Shown piece by piece: positions 50,512 through 61,254 of a DNA stretch of 64,000 bases (position 1 is the first letter of the stretch; the number at the start of each line of letters is the position of its first letter). Under the pieces are notes generated by a model that saw only the letters and a list, made by a program, of their open reading frames with translations, had not been told where the DNA came from and searched no databases. This DNA is from an uncultured Oscillospiraceae bacterium (GTDB lineage: Bacteria; Bacillota; Clostridia; Oscillospirales; Oscillospiraceae): the NCBI GenBank assembly GCA_947627285.1, contig CANQVL010000003.1, positions 62,001-126,000 on the forward strand. Reading direction: 5' to 3'. A program made the translations under genes and the position numbers.

Positions 50512-51107
50512 TATTTGTCGAACGACGGATTCATGTAGTAGACGTTTTTCTGGTCAAGCTTTTGCAGGGTATTGCCCAGAGCTTCGCCAAAGCGCTGGAA
50601 GTGGACTACCTCGCGCTCGCGGAGGAATTTCATGACGTTGTTCACGTCGGGGTCGTCGGAGAGCCTGAGGATGTTGTCATAGGTGGTGCGGGCCTTCTGC
50701 TCCGCGCCCATATCCTCCGTGAGGTCGGTGATGACGTCGCCCTTGACGCCGATGGTGGCGGCGGTCCAGGGTGTCCCCGAGGCGAACTGAGGGTAGATAC
50801 CGGCGGTGTGGTCCACAAAGTAGGTATCAAAGCCAGCCTTCTTTATCTCCTCGGGCGTCATATCGCGGGTGAGCTGATGGACGACGGCGGCGACCATCTC
50901 AAAGTGCCCCAGCTCCTCAACGCCGATGTCGGTAAGGAGCCCACGAAGCTCGGGATAGGGCATGGAGTAGCGCTGGCTCAGGTATCTGAGCGACGCGGCG
51001 AGCTCGCCGTCTGGTCCGCCGTACTGACTGATTATGAATTTTGCCAGCGCGGGGTTTGTGTTGCGTATCTTTACGGGGTACTGGAGACTTTTTGTATACG
51101 AAAACAT
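50511..51107 (-). CDS. cotJC: Spore coat protein CotJC (manganese catalase family)
   Basis: 198 residues from ATG 51107, which follows the cotJAB stop by 2 nt and has AAAGGATGG upstream. Ferritin-like four-helix protein with the manganese-catalase pattern: SQYGGPDGELAASLRYLSQRY, TDIGVEELGHFEMVAAVVHQL (Glu and His metal ligands) and REREVVHFQRFGEAL. In B. subtilis CotJC is deposited in the spore coat with CotJA and CotJB and may protect against peroxide. Operon partner of the CotJA-CotJB fusion. Confidence 0.92.
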   Translation of the reverse strand: MFSYTKSLQYPVKIRNTNPALAKFIISQYGGPDGELAASLRYLSQRYSMPYPELRGLLTDIGVEELGHFEMVAAVVHQLTRDMTPEEIKKAGFDTYFVDHTAGIYPQFASGTPWTAATIGVKGDVITDLTEDMGAEQKARTTYDNILRLSDDPDVNNVMKFLREREVVHFQRFGEALGNTLQKLDQKNVYYMNPSFDK

Positions 51108-51109
51108 AC

Positions 51110-51571
51110 TTATTTGCCCATCCTTTCGCTGTATTCCCAGGGCCACGGGCCGTCGGGCCAGGTGTATTTTTCACAGTCCTCCACCTGGTCGAAGGTAAGC
51201 GGGCCGTAGAGCTTCACGTATCTCGCCATGCCCTCGCGCTTCAGGGCGAGAGTGTCCCTCAGCGCCTTGAACGCCTCCTTGTCGTCGGGGTGGGTATCAA
51301 GGTAGAGCTGGAGCTCCTTCGCCATGAAGGCAAGAGCCATGAGCTCTCCGAGGGGAGTTCCGGCGTAGGGGTTGGTCTTGTTGACCATGTTCATAAAGGG
51401 AAGGTCAAGTCCGGGGAACAGGGTCCCGCGAGTAAGCGCCTCCTGAGGAGCGTACATGGGCGGGTTCTCGCCCTGGGGCGGTACCCAGGAGGTGGCAAGT
51501 GGCGCGCACATTGGCAGCATACCGCACTTGTAGCCGCAATCAGAGCCCGTATCGGGCTTCATATTTTCCAA
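51110..51571 (-). CDS. CotJA-CotJB fusion spore coat protein
   Basis: 153 residues from TTG 51571 (GGAGGA 8 nt upstream); ATG 51586 without an SD would add 5 residues. The first half is CotJA-like (LATSWVPPQ, EALTRGTLFPGLDLPF). The second half is CotJB-like (MAKELQLYLDTHPDDKEAF, YVKLYGPLT, YTWPDGPWPWE). In the classical operon these are two genes; here one uninterrupted frame encodes both. CotJB partners with CotJC in the coat, so the fusion probably fixes the stoichiometry. Immediately upstream of cotJC. Confidence 0.85.
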   Translation of the reverse strand: MENMKPDTGSDCGYKCGMLPMCAPLATSWVPPQGENPPMYAPQEALTRGTLFPGLDLPFMNMVNKTNPYAGTPLGELMALAFMAKELQLYLDTHPDDKEAFKALRDTLALKREGMARYVKLYGPLTFDQVEDCEKYTWPDGPWPWEYSERMGK

Positions 51572-51644
51572 TTTATTGTCCTCCATATTTTTTTGGACGC
51601 CCGGCGTCCGATACATACTATGACAGAGAACGGCGGAATGACAA

Positions 51645-51676
51645 AAGCCGGACAGGGTCTTTCACCTGTCCGGCTT
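51645..51676. terminator. Bidirectional-type terminator
   Basis: AAGCCGGACAGG (51645-51656) and CCTGTCCGGCTT (51665-51676), a perfect 12-bp stem downstream of the GltD-like gene and upstream of cotJ. Confidence 0.88.
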
Positions 51677-51694
51677 GCGTAATATAATACTGTT

Positions 51695-52969
51695 TCAGTC
51701 CTCAGCCCTGTTGGTCACAGGCAGGTCCTCAAGCTTTTTGGGCTCCCTGCCCTCCCGCTTTTGGGTGAGGTATCGGTCCATCTCCTCCGCCACTATCTTG
51801 GCGCTGCGCGCCGCCTCAACCACCGTCTTGGCGCCCAGGGACACGTCCCCCGCGGCGAAGATACCCTCGCGGGTGGTGCGCCCGTGCTCGTCCGTGGCAA
51901 GAAGTCCGCGCTCGTTCATCTGCAGTCCCGTGGTGGTGTTTACTATGCGGCTCTGGGCGCCCTGGCTTATGGCGACGATAACATTGTCGCAGGGGAAAAG
52001 CATGGGGTCGGAAACAGCCGTCACGCTCCCGGCATCATCAAAGGTCCTCTGGCGGTACACCACGCCGTCGTCGCGTATTTCCACCGTCTCAATGCCGTAC
52101 ATCATGTCCACCCCGTCGGCAATGGCGTAGTCCAGCTCCCTCTCGCTGGCCGCCGCCTTTGGCTCGCGGCAGAAAACGTGTACATGGCGAGAGCCCTTGC
52201 GCAGCGCCGTGCGCGCCACGTCCATGGCGGAGTTGCCCGCGCCGATGACTACAAGCCTCTCGCCGATTATAAATACGTCCGGGTCCACCAGATAGTCGAT
52301 GGCGTAGTGGACGTGCCCCAGACTCTCGCCGGGAACATTGAGCTTATTAGCCTTCCAAACGCCTGTGCCGATGAATATCGCCTCGTAGCCGTCCCTTTGA
52401 AGGTCGTCCACCGTGAGGGCAAGCCCGATGGCGGCGTTGGGCCTTATCTTTATTCCCAGCCGCAAAAGCTGCTTCTTGTACCGCTCTATCACCGTCTTTG
52501 GCAAGCGGAAATCGGGTATTCCGTAGCGCAGAACGCCGCCAATTTTGTATTTGCTCTCAAAGATGGTGATGTCGTACCCCTTCTGAGCGAGCTTTACGGC
52601 GATGGTGAGCCCTGCGGGACCCGAGCCGATGATCGCCACCCTCTGCCCCACCCTTGGCGCGCGCTTCAGCTCCGGGTCGTCAAGATAGGCGTCGGATATG
52701 TAGTTTTCAATGCTGGAGATCTGCACCGGCGCGCCCTTCCTGCCCAGGACGCAGTGTCCCTCGCACTGGTTCTCGTGGTTGCATACCAGCGAGCAGAACA
52801 CGGAGAGCGGGTTGTTCTCAAAGAGCATCTCCCCGGCTTCCTTCTTGTGACCCGTTCGGAAGAGCTCTATCATCTCCGGGATATTGGTGTTGATGGGACA
52901 ACCTGTCCGGCACATGGGGTTTTTGCAGTGTAGGCACCTGCGCGCCTCGTTTACGACATGAACAGCCAT
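51695..52969 (-). CDS. GltD-like NAD(P)-linked flavoprotein oxidoreductase
   Basis: 424 residues. N-terminal iron-sulphur domain with two cysteine clusters (CLHCKNPMCRTGCP and CSLVCNHENQCEGHC), then FAD motif VAIIGSGPAGLTIAVKLAQKG, a second dinucleotide fold VVIGAGNSAMDVARTAL and C-terminal GIFAAGDVSLGAKTVVEAARSAK. This is the glutamate synthase small-subunit family, which passes electrons from NADPH to a partner. No large subunit lies next to it, so glutamate synthesis is not certain; NfnB- or SudA-like roles are alternatives. Last gene of the murD-ligA strand, 42 nt after the SLH protein gene. Confidence 0.88.
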   Translation of the reverse strand: MAVHVVNEARRCLHCKNPMCRTGCPINTNIPEMIELFRTGHKKEAGEMLFENNPLSVFCSLVCNHENQCEGHCVLGRKGAPVQISSIENYISDAYLDDPELKRAPRVGQRVAIIGSGPAGLTIAVKLAQKGYDITIFESKYKIGGVLRYGIPDFRLPKTVIERYKKQLLRLGIKIRPNAAIGLALTVDDLQRDGYEAIFIGTGVWKANKLNVPGESLGHVHYAIDYLVDPDVFIIGERLVVIGAGNSAMDVARTALRKGSRHVHVFCREPKAAASERELDYAIADGVDMMYGIETVEIRDDGVVYRQRTFDDAGSVTAVSDPMLFPCDNVIVAISQGAQSRIVNTTTGLQMNERGLLATDEHGRTTREGIFAAGDVSLGAKTVVEAARSAKIVAEEMDRYLTQKREGREPKKLEDLPVTNRAED

Positions 52970-53011
52970 TTAAACTCCTCCTCTAAAATTTTATCTGAAA
53001 CCTCAGAAATT

Positions 53012-55327
53012 TCAGAATATCGCCTTGCAAAGAAGGACCGCCATCTCAGCCCTTGTCAAAGTGGCCTTTGGATTGAGCATATTGTCAATTCCGTTGACAA
53101 GCCCATACGCGGCAAGCGACGTCACGGGAGCAAGCGCGTAGTCCGATATATCGCCGGCGTCGGAAAAGCCCGCAAGCGTTGTCTCGTCCCCCGTGGGAAG
53201 CTCCAGGCGCATCATATCAAGAAGCTTATATATGAGCGTGAACGCGTCCTGCCTGGTCAGACTGCCATCAGGATCGAATAAACCGTCGCCGCTGCCGGAG
53301 GTGAGCCCCACAGCCTGCGACCAGTTCACGGCGTCATAATACCATATCCCCGCGGGAACGTCGGTATATTGGCACGCGCCGTCCACCGTGGGCATACCCA
53401 GCGCGTTCCACACCATCATGACGAACCCGCCGCGTGTCATCTGCCCCTCGGGGTCGTAAAGCCCGTCGCTGTTACCGGTCACCACGCCCAGGGCGTAAAG
53501 CCTGTTTATGCTCTCCTCCGCCCAGCTGCCCACGGCGTCCTCAAAGCCCACAGGCGCCTCAAAGGTGACGGGATATGTCAGCGTCTGCCCCCCGGCGGAG
53601 ACTGTAAGCTCCCCCTCGGTGACCTCGCCCTTGCGAAAGGTTATGACGCCCTCCGTCACCTCTCCAAGACCCATTGTCAGCTCGTATTCAACGGCGTCCC
53701 TGCCTATGCTCACGGGCCTTGTGAGGTACAGGGCGGATATGTCAAGCTCAAAAACAGCCCCGTCCTCAAGGTCGCTGAGCACCGGTCTCTCACCCGTCTC
53801 GGCATCGGTCACGGTCAGGGAATCCACCGTGTCCGTGATGTGTACAGTCGCCGTGCCCGTGATCCCCGTAGAGGGCGAACGGAGGCTCAGCCTGTCCACT
53901 CCCGGCTCTGCGCCGGCGAAATATGCCCCGTCCTCATATGTCCCCAGCTCGCCCGTCACCACAATGTCCTCCGGCACAGGCGCGGGATTGCCGGAGCTGT
54001 CGGTGCAGGTGAACTCAAGCGCTATTGGCGAGCCCGTCAGGACAAACGCCCCGTCGTTTTCTATACCAAGCCTCGCGGGAACGCCGTCAGGCTCCCTTCG
54101 GGATACGAAAAGTATGTAGGTTGATGAGTCCCGTGGCTTCCCGTCTGAGGGGCGGTTCACCACTGTGCAGGTATCGTCTCCGGGAAGCTTCACCATCATC
54201 GCCGAGGAGCCGCCGCCGTCAAGGTTCACAACGGTCTTACAGCCCTTCGCGATAAGGTCGGCGGAGATCTCCTCCAAAAGCGCCCCGTTAGAATGTGTGC
54301 TGCTCCTCCCGTCCACCACATAGGCGACCACGGAGCCGTCGCCTTTGATTCCAATGGCGGTCCGTGGGTGAGATTTTATAAGGTCCTGATCCCAGCCCTC
54401 GGGGTCCGTCATCTCCCCGTTTTCAACAATCATATCGCCGCAACCCGTGCCCCAGACGGCATTGGAAAGCCTTTCGTCGGAGCACACCGTCGTCAGCGTC
54501 ACCCGGTCCCCCGCGCTGAAATCCTTATATGTATCGGGATACCGCCCGTTTGCCTGGGCTGTCAGCACCATATGCCCCTCCTCCAGGGGATAGTCCGTGC
54601 CGGAGGGTATCACCTTTTCGACCTGAAGCTCCACGGTGCCGGAGACCGTGATCTCACCCGAAATAATCCGGAAGATAACCGCCCAGCCGGGGAGATTGGT
54701 GTTTGTGGACTCACTGTGAAAGGCACTGTTATACAGAAATAACCCACCCGCGTTGGTGCGTACCTTGTTGTAATGGTCAACGGTGACACTCTTGCCCTGA
54801 TTATCTATGAACTCCCCTGTATCATAGTCAAAATATCTGCCGCCGCCTTTGTTGTCCAGGGTCATGGTCACCTCGGGCTTTACGGAACAGAAAGCGCCTG
54901 AGTCGGTAAACGCCAGCATGTTCTCACCGTTCATATCGGATAAATACCTGCCGTCCTGGATAACTCCGCCCAGCGGCAGGCTCATGGAGCTGTAAAAGAA
55001 GTCGGCGTTGACGGCGCCCAGGACGTTGAGCCCCGTGCTTTCGGCGTAGGCCACCATCTCCTCTATGGTCATGGCGGAATATATCATGTCCTCCGCCATT
55101 ACGATGGGATATACGTCCCCTCCGGCGGTGGTCTCAAGGGTATAGCCCTCCACCCGCTTGCCGCCGGAATTAAAGGAGATCACGTTGCCGAAGCTGAGCC
55201 CTCCGGCAAGCTCCACCGTGTTTTCGTATATTGGCGCGCCTGTCCCGCCCTCAGCGGCGAAGGCCGGAGCGGCGGCGCAAAGTGTGAATATCAGCGCCAT
55301 GACGGCGCAAAGGGTTCTCTTTTTCAT
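53012..55327 (-). CDS. Secreted phosphodiester glycosidase with three SLH domains
   Basis: 771 residues. Signal peptide (MKKRTLCAVMALIFTLCAAAPAFA, cleavage near 24), NAGPA domain (~45-400) with NADFFYSSMSLPLGGVIQDG, HPRTAIGIKGDGSVVAYVVDGR and VVNLDGGGSSAMMVKLPG, then Ig-like or beta-rich linker (~420-600), and three C-terminal SLH repeats (~605-771) each with the pattern W..ES.N.LY..G...G...G.F.P that bind pyruvylated cell-wall polymer. It is thus held on the cell surface. It starts 15 nt after ligA. Second NAGPA protein in the window. Confidence 0.9.
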   Translation of the reverse strand: MKKRTLCAVMALIFTLCAAAPAFAAEGGTGAPIYENTVELAGGLSFGNVISFNSGGKRVEGYTLETTAGGDVYPIVMAEDMIYSAMTIEEMVAYAESTGLNVLGAVNADFFYSSMSLPLGGVIQDGRYLSDMNGENMLAFTDSGAFCSVKPEVTMTLDNKGGGRYFDYDTGEFIDNQGKSVTVDHYNKVRTNAGGLFLYNSAFHSESTNTNLPGWAVIFRIISGEITVSGTVELQVEKVIPSGTDYPLEEGHMVLTAQANGRYPDTYKDFSAGDRVTLTTVCSDERLSNAVWGTGCGDMIVENGEMTDPEGWDQDLIKSHPRTAIGIKGDGSVVAYVVDGRSSTHSNGALLEEISADLIAKGCKTVVNLDGGGSSAMMVKLPGDDTCTVVNRPSDGKPRDSSTYILFVSRREPDGVPARLGIENDGAFVLTGSPIALEFTCTDSSGNPAPVPEDIVVTGELGTYEDGAYFAGAEPGVDRLSLRSPSTGITGTATVHITDTVDSLTVTDAETGERPVLSDLEDGAVFELDISALYLTRPVSIGRDAVEYELTMGLGEVTEGVITFRKGEVTEGELTVSAGGQTLTYPVTFEAPVGFEDAVGSWAEESINRLYALGVVTGNSDGLYDPEGQMTRGGFVMMVWNALGMPTVDGACQYTDVPAGIWYYDAVNWSQAVGLTSGSGDGLFDPDGSLTRQDAFTLIYKLLDMMRLELPTGDETTLAGFSDAGDISDYALAPVTSLAAYGLVNGIDNMLNPKATLTRAEMAVLLCKAIF

Positions 55328-55342
55328 AGCGATACCTCATTG

Positions 55343-57328
<1,986 letters not shown>

Positions 57329-57982
57329 TCAGCCAAGGCTCGCGTACATATTGGGCACAGCGCCCACGATGACCGTCTCCGCCACGTTCACCTCTGTGTT
57401 CACCGTATCAGTCCCGCGCTCGCGGCCCAGCATCACCTCAAGGGTGACCTCCACGTCCATTATTATCCTGTGTCTCGTCTGGTTTATCCCCGCCGAGGTG
57501 AAATCGTTGCGGAAGCTTGTTACAACATTTGTCACCGACAGTATGTCAAGCCTCAGCCTGGGTCCCCTCCCGGAGAGCAGTGTCCCTCCCAGAAGGTTCC
57601 CGATGGGTATTGACACCCGCGTCATATCCTCGTCGGCAAATCGCCGGACGATACTGCTCGTCACCTTCGCCTGGAGCGCGTTGATTTTGGCTGAGTTGGC
57701 TATCAGCGCCGTCACCGCCCCGGTTCCGTCCCGTTCAAGCGTCACAAGGCTCCCGTACTCCAGCTCCCCCTGGTCCGTGAGCTCCGCCACCACTCCGTTC
57801 ACCGCCAGGGTGATGTCGTCCGTGGCTGTCGCCAGCGCAAGCTCCGTTATCTCCGGCGTGAGCCTTAACGTCATGAGCGTTCCGGCGATAAGCAGGCCCG
57901 CGCCCAGGAGCACAAGCCCCATCCCCGCCCTTCTCCGGCGAAGATTCCAAATACATCTCCTCAGTATCCTCCTCCTGCGCAT
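57329..57982 (-). CDS. yunB: Sporulation protein YunB
   Basis: 217 residues: Arg-rich N-terminus, one membrane helix (GLVLLGAGLLIAGTLMTLRL) and the YunB domain (TELALATATDDITLAVNGVVAE, VSIPIGNLLGGTLLSGRGPRLRLDI, VTSFRNDFTSAGINQTRHRIIMDVEV). YunB is sigma-E controlled in B. subtilis and needed for normal spore formation. Thirteen nt before ligA. GTG or ATG alternatives exist but the ATG at 57982 has usable SD context. Confidence 0.9.
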   Translation of the reverse strand: MRRRRILRRCIWNLRRRRAGMGLVLLGAGLLIAGTLMTLRLTPEITELALATATDDITLAVNGVVAELTDQGELEYGSLVTLERDGTGAVTALIANSAKINALQAKVTSSIVRRFADEDMTRVSIPIGNLLGGTLLSGRGPRLRLDILSVTNVVTSFRNDFTSAGINQTRHRIIMDVEVTLEVMLGRERGTDTVNTEVNVAETVIVGAVPNMYASLG

Positions 57983-58027
57983 ACTCTCCGCCTCCCGGAG
58001 AATTATATGCGGGGAAAAACGATAAAA

Positions 58028-59260
58028 TCAGCCCAAAAGCCTCTCAAGCGCGGCAAGCACTCCCAGCCTTCCCGCCTCATAGGTTATCCCGCCTTGGAGA
58101 TACGCAGTGTACGGCTCCCTCATTGGTCCGTCGCAGGAGAGCTCGATTGACGCGCCCTGCACAAACGTCCCCGCCGCCATTATCACCTTGTCCTCGTACC
58201 CCGGCATGTCCCATGCCTCCGGCGTCACGAAGGAGTCCACCGGCGAGCCCGCCTGTATCCCCCCGCAGAAGCGCTCCAGCAGCTCCGGCCTTCCGAAGTC
58301 GATTGACTCGATAATGTCGCTGCGCGGCTCGTCAAACGCGGGTCTCGACTTAAAGCCCAAAAGCTCTGTCATCCTTGCGGCAAATACCGCCGTCTTCAAT
58401 GCCTGTGCCGTCACGTGCGGCGCGGTGAAAAGTCCCTGGTAAAAAAGCCTTGAACCGTAAGGCGAGCAGCCGCACTCCCCTCCTATACCCGGCACCGTCA
58501 GCCTCATTGCGGCGGCGTCAACAAGCTCCGCGCGCCCCGCCACATATCCGCCCGTGGGCGCAAGACCGCCTCCGGGGTTTTTGATAAGCGACCCCGCGAT
58601 AAGGTCCGCCCCCACCTGGCAGGGCTCCCGCGTGTCCGTAAATTCCCCGTAGCAGTTGTCCACCACCACAGCGCAATCCGGGTTCACCCCATGTATCGCT
58701 TCACATATTTTCCCTATGTCCTCAACGCTCAGCGCCGGCCTTGTCGCATAGCCGGAGGATCGCTGTATCTCCGCGACCCTCACTCGCCCGTCGCCGGCGG
58801 CTTTGCGTATGGCGTCCAGATCCGGCTTCCCGTCGTGGAGGAGGTCCACCTGCTTATAGCTTATACCGTATTTCCTCATGCTTCCCGGGTAGTCCCCCGT
58901 AAGCCCGATGGCGGTCTGGAGCGTGTCATAGGGCGCGCCCGTGACGGCGAGGATCGCGTCCCCCGGCGCAAGCGCCGCCCACAGCGCGCAGGCTATGGCG
59001 TGGGTGCCGTTGACAAAGCTCTGCCTCACCAGCGCCTTCTCCGCCCCGAAAACATCGGCCCAAATGAGCTCCAGCGTATCCCGCCCCATATCGTCATACC
59101 CGTACCCAGTGGTGCCGGCAAACATGGGCGCGGACACCCTGTGTTTTTTGAACGCCTCAAGCACCCTTTTCGTGTTTTCAAAGGACACCGCGTCGATCCT
59201 GTCAAAAATCCTCCGGCAGTCCTCCTCGGCGCGGAGCGACAGCCCGTTCAAATCAGTCAT
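58028..59260 (-). CDS. Aluminium-resistance / methionine gamma-lyase-like PLP enzyme (YnbB family)
   Basis: 410 residues, fold-type I PLP protein of the MGL/'aluminum resistance' family: SAPMFAGTTGYGYDDMGRDTLE, FVNGTHAIACALWAALAPGD, VVDNCYGEF (PLP Asp region), GSLIKNPGGGLAPTGGYVAG (PLP lysine) and GGECGCSPYGSRLFYQG. The physiological reaction of this family is not settled. Name comes from early aluminium-tolerance work and from weak likeness to cystathionine gamma-lyase type enzymes. Fifteen nt after murD. Confidence 0.9.
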   Translation of the reverse strand: MTDLNGLSLRAEEDCRRIFDRIDAVSFENTKRVLEAFKKHRVSAPMFAGTTGYGYDDMGRDTLELIWADVFGAEKALVRQSFVNGTHAIACALWAALAPGDAILAVTGAPYDTLQTAIGLTGDYPGSMRKYGISYKQVDLLHDGKPDLDAIRKAAGDGRVRVAEIQRSSGYATRPALSVEDIGKICEAIHGVNPDCAVVVDNCYGEFTDTREPCQVGADLIAGSLIKNPGGGLAPTGGYVAGRAELVDAAAMRLTVPGIGGECGCSPYGSRLFYQGLFTAPHVTAQALKTAVFAARMTELLGFKSRPAFDEPRSDIIESIDFGRPELLERFCGGIQAGSPVDSFVTPEAWDMPGYEDKVIMAAGTFVQGASIELSCDGPMREPYTAYLQGGITYEAGRLGVLAALERLLG

Positions 59261-59274
59261 AATTCAACCCCATT

Positions 59275-60645
59275 TCATTCAAGCCCGTTTACGATCTCCT
59301 TGAAAAGGTTCCCTCTCTCGGTAAAATTTTTGAACCTGTCAAAGGACGTGCAGGCGGGGGAAAGTATGACCACGTCCCCCTCCTTTGCCTCGCCCGCGGC
59401 GGCGAGCACGGCGTCCTTGAAGTCGTCTCTTTTGATTATGGGTCCCGTGTACCCCGCGTCCAGCGCCGCCTTTTCTATCTTGTCCGCCGTGAGCCCCGTG
59501 AGCACCAGCGCCTTTACGTGCTCCTTTATGTCCTCGCCCAGTGTGTCAAAGGGCACGCCCTTGTCCTTGCCCCCGGCGATGAGTATGACCTTCTGCTTAA
59601 AGGACCTGAGCCCCGCCCGCGTCCTTGAGGGGCTTGAGGCTATGGAGTCGTTGTAAAATCTCACCCCGCGAAGCTCCCGCACAAGCTCTATCCTGTGCTC
59701 CACGCCCCTGAAGGTCTCGGCGACCTTCACCATTGAGGCGGTCTTCACGCTCCCGTAGAGCAGTGCGAAGGCGCCCAGGTAGTTTTCCACGTTGTGGTCG
59801 CCGGGAATAAAAATCTTATCCGCCGGCATTATCTCCTCCGCCTTGCCGCCTAAGGAGCACCAAAGCTTCCCGCTTTCCAGAAACGCGCCGTTTTCCACAA
59901 TGTCCCGTCGTGAGAAGAATCTGACGCCCTCCCCCGCCGAGCGGGCGAAGCCCCTTGTGATCTCATTGTCCGCGTTCAGCGCCACCACCGACGGCTGAGG
60001 CGAATTTCGGAATATGTTCCGCTTCGCCTCCACATACTCCTCCATGCTCTTGTGCTTGTCAAGGTGGTTGGGCGCCACATTTGTCACCAGCGCCATGTGG
60101 GGCGATTTTTTCATTGTCATGAGCTGGAAGGACGAAAGCTCCAGCACCGCAACGTCCTCCGGCGACATCTCCCCCGCCTTGTCAAGAAGCGGCGTTCCGA
60201 TGTTCCCGCCCACGTGGACCCTTCGCCCGTCGGCCTTCAATATCTCGGAGATGACGGTAGTCGTGGTGGTCTTCCCGTCGGAGCCGGTGACGGCGATTAT
60301 TTTGCAGGGGCAGACCTCAAAAAACGCCTCCATCTCGCTTGTGAGTATGGCGCCGTTCTCCACCGCCCTCGCTATCCCCGGCTCGTGGGGCATGATCCCC
60401 GGCGAGCGGAATATCACGTCCGCCTCTATGTCCTGAAGATAGTCCTCCCCGGTCACAAGCCTGCATCCGGCGTTCAGCAGGTCGTCAACAATGTCCCCCA
60501 GCTTATCCGGAGCCGCCGCGTCCCGGACCGTCAGGTCAATCCCCGCCTCCAGCAGGAGCCTCACCAACGGCCTGTTGCTTACCCCCAGCCCCAGCACGGT
60601 CACCCGCTTGCCCCGGAGCCCGTCGATATATTGAGAAAGCGTCAT
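59275..60645 (-). CDS. murD: UDP-N-acetylmuramoyl-L-alanine--D-glutamate ligase
   Basis: 456 residues from ATG 60645 (GAGG 6 nt upstream; a GTG 12 nt further out would lie on the SD). Adds D-glutamate to UDP-MurNAc-L-Ala in peptidoglycan precursor synthesis. Motifs: VTVLGLGVSNRPLVRLLLEAG (UDP domain), GSDGKTTTTTV (ATP P-loop), NVAPNHLDKHKSMEEY and a C-terminal GGKDKGVPF and SPACTSFDRFKNFTERGNLF. Head of the murD-ynbB-like-yunB-ligA gene string. Confidence 0.96.
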   Translation of the reverse strand: MTLSQYIDGLRGKRVTVLGLGVSNRPLVRLLLEAGIDLTVRDAAAPDKLGDIVDDLLNAGCRLVTGEDYLQDIEADVIFRSPGIMPHEPGIARAVENGAILTSEMEAFFEVCPCKIIAVTGSDGKTTTTTVISEILKADGRRVHVGGNIGTPLLDKAGEMSPEDVAVLELSSFQLMTMKKSPHMALVTNVAPNHLDKHKSMEEYVEAKRNIFRNSPQPSVVALNADNEITRGFARSAGEGVRFFSRRDIVENGAFLESGKLWCSLGGKAEEIMPADKIFIPGDHNVENYLGAFALLYGSVKTASMVKVAETFRGVEHRIELVRELRGVRFYNDSIASSPSRTRAGLRSFKQKVILIAGGKDKGVPFDTLGEDIKEHVKALVLTGLTADKIEKAALDAGYTGPIIKRDDFKDAVLAAAGEAKEGDVVILSPACTSFDRFKNFTERGNLFKEIVNGLE

Positions 60646-60765
60646 AGCAAACCTCACAAAGAAAAAGTTATTACTATTATACTACTACCCGCCGGTTTTT
60701 GCAAACACAATATGCCGCCGGACGCGAGAAGATATTGGAAAAATTGAGGTCCCAAAATTCACGCC

Positions 60766-60794
60766 TTGACAATCGCGGAAAAATGTAATACCAT
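60766..60794 (+). promoter_or_regulatory. Promoter of rnpB
   Basis: TTGACA (60766-60771), 17-bp spacer, TACCAT (60789-60794), placing the start near 60801, exactly at the P1 stem of the RNA. Confidence 0.75.
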
Positions 60795-60800
60795 ACTGAC

Positions 60801-61147
60801 GGTGACCGGGCCGGACAGCCGCGGGCGCGAAAGCGCGTGAGGAAAGTCCGGGCTCCACAGGGCAAGGATAACGGGTAACACCCGCCAGGGGCGACCCTCG
60901 GACAAGTGCAACAGAAATAGACTGCCAGGGCGCGCCGCTTTTTTGTCGCGTCCAGGTGATGATGGAAAGGTGAGGTAAGAGCTCACCCGGAGTATGGAGA
61001 CATGCTTCCGCTGTAAACTCTATCCGGAGCAACTACGGGGACACAAGGGCTGCCCGTCCGTCCCCCAAACGGCTTGAACCGTCGGGCAACCGCCGGTCTA
61101 GATTAATGGCTGTCCACGACAGAACCCGGCTTACAGGCCCGGTCACC
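60801..61147 (+). ncRNA. rnpB: RNase P RNA (class A-like)
   Basis: The catalytic RNA that trims the 5' end of tRNA precursors. The two ends pair perfectly: GGTGACCGGGCC (60801-60812) with GGCCCGGTCACC (61136-61147) as stem P1. The universally conserved GAGGAAAGTCCGGGCTCC block lies at 60838-60855, the P4 partner ACAGAA appears at 60910-60915 and 61119-61124 (ACAGAACCCGGCTTACAGG), and a long GC hairpin with a CTTTTTTG-type loop sits near 60930-60955. The RNA is ~347 nt, in range. A strong terminator follows. Confidence 0.96.
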
Positions 61148-61184
61148 TTATACAAAAAGCGCCCGAGGGCGCTTTTTGTATAAG
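61148..61184 (+). terminator. Terminator of rnpB
   Basis: A perfect palindrome: CTTATACAAAAAGCGCCC (61147-61164) with its exact complement at 61167-61184 and a 2-nt loop; the inner GC stem flanked by A5 and T5 is a bidirectional terminator. Confidence 0.92.
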
Positions 61185-61254
61185 CGGAAACGCGCGCCAA
61201 AAAGCATCTATACGCAACGCAAAATGACACGGATGGAGCTTCGGTAATGAAAAG

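Noticed and set aside
60646-60800. Extra gene between murD and rnpB
   Set aside because: Only the rnpB promoter and AT-rich sequence are visible; no SD with a sustained frame.
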